DNA from: Phycomyces blakesleeanus NRRL 1555(-) | Taxonomy: Eukaryota > Mucoromycota > Mucoromycetes > Mucorales > Phycomycetaceae | Reading direction: 5' to 3' | DNA length: 64,000 nucleotides | Assembly (NCBI RefSeq): GCF_001638985.1 | Contig: NW_017265142.1 | Span: 124,001-188,000 of the forward strand | Shown here: one piece after another, positions 59,621 through 64,000 of the stretch | How positions within the stretch are numbered: position 1 is the first letter of the stretch | How the letters are laid out: each line of letters starts with the position of its first letter | Translations under genes and position numbers: made by a program | The notes under the pieces: model-generated | Database searches by the model: none | What the model was told of the DNA's origin: nothing | What the model saw: the letters and a program-made list of their open reading frames with translations, nothing else

Positions 59621-60304
59621 AGGTGTTTTAAGCACAATTGTTCCCTGTGGATCATTTTGTGTATATTATAAACTTATAAGGTGTGTATGTATGTTTTTTG
59701 TTTTGTTTTGAGGAATATAATTCATTCTAGCTTATATATCAGTACGTCAAGTTCATGAATAATTGTAATCCAATTATCCCAAATCGCTTTCAGGTCAATT
59801 TTGATACGATAATGTATTTAGTTGCCCGGGGCGTTATAAAAGATATATAAAGCTTACGGATACCCAGTCGTAGCTTTTTTTAATCACAGTATAAGATAAA
59901 ATATAACTTACTTTACATTATATTTACTGGGTAATTAGATTGAGCTATTATCCTTTAACTTTACGGACAAGATCTATTCACTAGGAATCTATACGGTTTG
60001 TTGCTTTTTTTTCGGCTTTATTTTTCTTATATCATAATAAGATAAGATCTAATGAAATTAAACATATGAGTGAAAAATTTTTGGCTATTAACATTATATC
60101 CAAACCTCTACCATCTTGGCTAGTATATTTCTCAGATAATAGTTTAATCGAATTTAGAGACCATTATATATTTCTTCATCAGTAAACAGCACGATTATCG
60201 GGCAGAAGTCTTTAATAATACTGTTGTTATGATTTTAAGCATAATAATTTATAATTCCAACAACTTATTTGATTACTTGATTACTTTGGGGGTTTTTTTA
60301 ATAG
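59621..60304. other. Intergenic
   Basis: AT-rich with no gene seen. It may contain decayed upstream exons of the F-box/PP2-like relic that follows, but none is recognisable. Confidence 0.5.
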
Positions 60305-60448
60305 AAATTTAATTGGGCTCGGCTTGTTCCTGTATCTCATGGTGCAAATTATAATGACTCAAAGCTTTACGTCAAAATGGATCGGGTCAATCACATGTAT
60401 TCTGTGCACAAGGATTCAGATCTTGGAAATATCTACAAATACTTTTGA
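60305..60448 (+). pseudogene. Stray last exon of an F-box/PP2-like gene
   Basis: A 48-codon open stretch that begins after a TAG acceptor with KFNWARLVPVSH and ends GNIYKYF-stop. It aligns along its whole length with the last exon of the gene at 61330-62802 (EFDWVRLIPTS to GNIYEFQD-stop), including N-x-SKLYVK and DS-x-LGNIY. I see no upstream exons in a usable arrangement. It is therefore a fragment of a duplicated paralogue. Confidence 0.8.
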
Positions 60449-61329
60449 GACTAGTTCATTCGATGCACGTATTGTTCTATGTTTTTAATTAATTTTATAA
60501 ACTTTGGTGAAAACTTGATAAAGTAATAAAGCGTCTGTTCTTTAGTTAATGAAAGTAGATTTCAATATTACAAAGGTTGAATGGCTCAAAATTGTAAGCA
60601 TTCTTTTGAAATTGAAAACGATGACCAACTATTAACATTTAAAGAATTGAACTAGATAAGAAAACTTTTATGCTTTTCTTTTTAATTTTCAACGAAATTT
60701 CTTTTATTTATGACAAAATGTAGAAGAAGCCTTCGAAGGCTTATCTTTATTATTTGATTTAAAGATTCGCCTTCTTTGATATGAAGATTTGATTCCTCCG
60801 AAAGAAGTTACGAGTTGGAATACACTCTCTAGAGTTTGTATCTAAATAAAGAAGACCGACTATAGAATACGCTCTTCCTTCTAACTATAAAACTTAAAGT
60901 TGGACCTGCTCTTGAAATCAATTAAAAATAATCAATATATTATGACTGATCTCTTTTAGATAGATCTATGTCATCCAGTTTTTTTCTTCTAAAAGAAATA
61001 CTAATACCGGTGCAGAAGGGTATACTTTTTTGAGCTTTAATAGTGAAATGTAAATAGAAACAAACAAAAAATGGTAGGAGGAGCCGCCTAAGCTGTACTA
61101 CCTAAAAGATATAAAAGAGGGGGAGGAGAATCGGAAGTGCATAAAAGGAATAAACAGAATGCATAAGCGGCTTATTACTGTTCTACTGGGATATAATAGA
61201 TCACGATACTATTTCCCAAGCCTTTGAACACTCGTGTGAAACTGTGACCGCTGGATTTAATTTAAAGAAAATGTTCGTTAAATATGGTTGGTGCTGTATC
61301 GTTATTATAATTGACTGACAAGATTAATA
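60449..61329. other. Intergenic, upstream of the F-box/PP2-like gene
   Basis: AT-rich, no gene seen. The final 100 bases should contain the promoter and leader of the downstream gene. Confidence 0.5.
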
Positions 61330-62802
61330 ATGAAGCGCGGTATTCTCTCTTTATATTGCAAATTCACTTCTCGTTCTGCTACTTATACTTCTACTGCTGT
61401 TACTTCTATGTCTGCTGATGCCAATATTACCGTTACAAACACTTCTATTACAAATACTATCCCCAAAAATACAGTCACCGCCACTGATGATATTCTTGTA
61501 TCAACCTTTAATAATTCAAGAATACTTAAGATTCCTTTTGAGATCCTTCTCTTAATTGCTTCTAATTTCAGTGAATATGATATGGAGCACTTTAGCATGG
61601 TAACTCCCGCAAAATCAATATGTATCAAACTCTAATTGCTACATAGACCTGTCGCAATTTTAGACAGTTGAGTTTGGATCAAGAAGTCTGGAAAGCTATG
61701 TACGAGACTCGGTTTATGACTGATAAAGATACCGCTCTTAAATACACTGCCAACTCATTATGGAAACAGAATTATCTCAAAAAAGGTATATATCTTATGG
61801 TTATTTATGAATTCGATGTTTTAATGATAATTGAATATGTGCACACACGCACATGCGCACATCAAAACATTTCTTGCTATATTGTTTCTATATTTTGTAA
61901 TGACTTTTGTGCAGCTACTCCAAGACTTTCAGCTGTAGATGACATGGAGATATCACACATGAATACGGGATATTGGAATACTATGGAAACCGAATCCAGT
62001 ATTTATGGCCATGTAGCCAAACTAAATGTTGTATCTTGGTTCAAGGTAATTTCAATTAAAGTACAATTCCAAAAAATAAGTAATGATAGAATTGGTTGAA
62101 TAATCTTGTTAATTTTTCTTTAAGATTATTGGAAGCATGGAGTCTGTTCCTCTGGGAGCATATAAAGTTCAATGGAGAATGCGTGTTACTAGTGTTGGTC
62201 AACATGATTCGGTCTTTAAGTTTAGGATTTCATTAAAGGTAAAGTATCTATTATGACAATATTACTGGTAGTATTCATATTATATGACATATCCACATTT
62301 TATAAGTTTGAAAAGCTCATGTTCTTTTGTATTTAGGAAATTTATGATTATGCACCAATAACTGATGATACATATACTATGCCTTATGCATTTTATAAAG
62401 ATCCTTTAATAGTCGATTGTGGATGGCTAGTCATTACTCTACCTGGAAGATTTGTTATAAGCAACAAACAGAGATTCTCAAAGGTTTACTTTAGCCATGA
62501 TGATATAAGCTCGTCATCAAAATGGGGTCTGGTAAAGTAGAAATATACATCCTATACCTTATATTATTTCTTTATTTTTAAAGCATTAAGTATCAATAAC
62601 AATAATTTGTTAGTCAAAGCGCTCACCTCTTTTTCTTTAATTTTTTTTAAAACAGGAATTCGACTGGGTACGGCTTATTCCCACATCGCCTACAGCTAAA
62701 TATAATAACTCTAAACTATACGTCAAACGAGACGATTACAACCGCATGGTTTTCGTAAAAGAAGACTCAATTCTAGGAAATATCTACGAATTTCAAGATT
62801 AA
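61330..62802 (+). CDS. F-box protein with PP2-like C-terminal domain
   Basis: Six exons (61330-61599, 61668-61785, 61915-62045, 62125-62238, 62337-62531, 62656-62802) give 324 residues. A Thr/Ser/Asn-rich N-terminus of about 60 residues precedes an F-box-like segment, RILKIPFEILLLIASNFSEYDMEHFSMLS, continuing QEVWKAMYETRF. The C-terminal part, GYWNTMETESSIYGHVAKLN, VVSWFKIIGSMESVPLGAYKV, CGWLVITLPGRFVISNK and FDWVRLIPTS, follows the strand order of the phloem-protein-2-like (lectin) domain of F-box proteins. This suggests an SCF adaptor recognising a carbohydrate or glycoprotein. The domain assignment is by pattern only. Fragments of paralogous exons lie on both sides. Confidence 0.65.
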
Positions 62803-63055
62803 AATATGTATTTTTTTGGGAAATAGATGTTGCTTCACTTTGTACACATATTGTCATTAAGTTGTTAAAGGTCAATCTTGAAAGCTAAACTTAATAGAGA
62901 AGGGGAAAAGTGAGAATGGTGCAAATTTGCTAAATCCCCTCCCCCTCCACCTTCTTCCATGAGAATGTTAGATTCAAACACGTTTCTGTAAGTCACCGGT
63001 TGGAGAACAGATTGACCTGTTTGATTTGCAGTATATTATTAATCCTTTCTTTAAG

Positions 63056-63166
63056 ATTTTTGGAAACTTTAAATCTTTTCTTTCAGGAATACACAAAATT
63101 CAATGGCAAATGCCTATGATCAATCCTATTAACCACAAAGTCTTTATATTCAGAGTTTTATTAGAG
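63056..63166 (+). pseudogene. Stray internal exon of an F-box/PP2-like gene
   Basis: A 37-codon block, IFGNFKSFLSGIHKIQWQMP through FIFRVLLE, bounded by a CTTTAAG acceptor and a GTAAG donor. It matches exon 4 of the preceding gene (IIGSMESVPLGAYKVQWRMR through FKFRISLK). It begins about 250 bp beyond that gene's stop with no flanking exons seen. It is therefore an isolated duplicated exon that still has both splice sites. Confidence 0.75.
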
Positions 63167-64000
63167 GTAAGAAAGGAAGAAGAAGAAAAATACATATTGA
63201 CATTTCTATTATTTGAAGCCACTGCTTTTGTATAAGCTGTACGAAAGCTTATATATTCTAACAGGGTATTTACTTTATAGATAAAATATCATATAAGACC
63301 ATTATCCCATAAAGATGATGGTTGCATATATAATTATAAAATGGCTCAGGTCAAATAAACTTTGGTCATACAAGACCAGATCACAGTGTATAATGATTCT
63401 TACTGTGTAAAATACATATGGACATATTGTATGTATACAAATTAGAGACTTGAAATGAAATGTTTTAGACAGGCTCTATGATATTCACGTTGTACTCAGC
63501 TCAGATATGTTCCTGTCTTCTTATCTTTATAATAATTATAAAGCCGATAACATAATAGAAAAGCAGAAAAAGAAGAATCCAAAATCCAAAATATATATAA
63601 TCTTTACATGAGTTTATGACCAGCAATCTTACGGGGACGACATTTTCAGGATGGGGCACTACCTTTTTTTGCCGGACTAATTCATTGTGACTACTTGTCC
63701 GAGGTCCGAGGTATTTTCTCCAATCCTTCAGGGCAAAACGATGTGTCCTGAAATTCTTAACTCAATATTTAAATAGAAAACCTTCTTTTCTATTCTATAC
63801 TCATCTCGTAAGAGCTACTAATCAATTGCACTTAAAAATATTATTTTTTCTCGGAGATAGTAAAGAGATTACTTTGCTCATTGCAGATTAGCAATTAGAA
63901 ATCATGATGTTAATAAGTATTCTCTAGAAATCACTTCAATATGAATCCTATCAATAAAGAAATCCGCTTTTTCAATGGAAAGGAACATTATCCTGTCCAA
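63167..64000. other. Window end, no gene seen
   Basis: AT-rich with no supported gene. The last 200 bases may lie upstream of a gene beyond the window. Confidence 0.5.

Overview
The window reads as nuclear DNA of a filamentous fungus, most likely an early-diverging one (Mucoromycota, probably Mucorales). The evidence is AT-rich DNA with many short introns (about 50-80 nt), a family of secreted rhizopuspepsin-like aspartic proteases, a D-arabinono-1,4-lactone oxidase, F-box proteins, and a fungal-type transposase and LINE. This placement is inferred from gene content and was not tested by any search.

Layout. 1-9 kb: a Siw14-type phosphatase (+), a secreted/membrane kelch-repeat protein (-) and an MBIP1-like coiled-coil protein (-). 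8.6-13 kb: a 4.3 kb gene-poor gap. 13-32 kb: five aspartic protease loci, one on + and four on -. Between the first and second lie an F-box/LRR protein, the Elongator subunit Elp6 and a peroxisomal acyl-CoA oxidase. Two of the five protease loci look defective. One is otherwise almost complete but has a premature stop and no ATG. The other is frameshifted and carries a 421 bp transposon inserted at a TA.

33-41 kb is a nested mobile element. An outer DNA transposon with terminal inverted repeats, a TA target duplication and an intact 708-residue DDE transposase (IS630/Tc1-mariner-like) has received a 5.35 kb LINE. The LINE has both ORFs open, a poly(A) end and a 13-bp target-site duplication. 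The 421 bp insertion in the protease pseudogene is an internally deleted relative of the outer transposon: both ends and the subterminal palindrome match.

41-64 kb: a decayed ORF (possibly Fanzor/TnpB-like), then a dense run of housekeeping genes. These are TAM41 (mitochondrial CDP-DAG synthase), ALO1-like lactone oxidase, a 21-exon CLC chloride channel, a single-pass membrane protein with a PY motif, a minimal tRNA-splicing endonuclease subunit Sen34, a GT8 glycosyltransferase, NAD(P)H-hydrate dehydratase, two small unknown proteins and an F-box/PP2-like gene flanked by stray copies of single exons.

I built exon models by hand. The complete multi-exon models close to a multiple of three and restore family-conserved motifs across the junctions. 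About six of roughly 73 modelled introns need a GC-AG boundary, and several exons are only 13-31 nt long. Functions are assigned from motifs and recognised family patterns, not from database searches.
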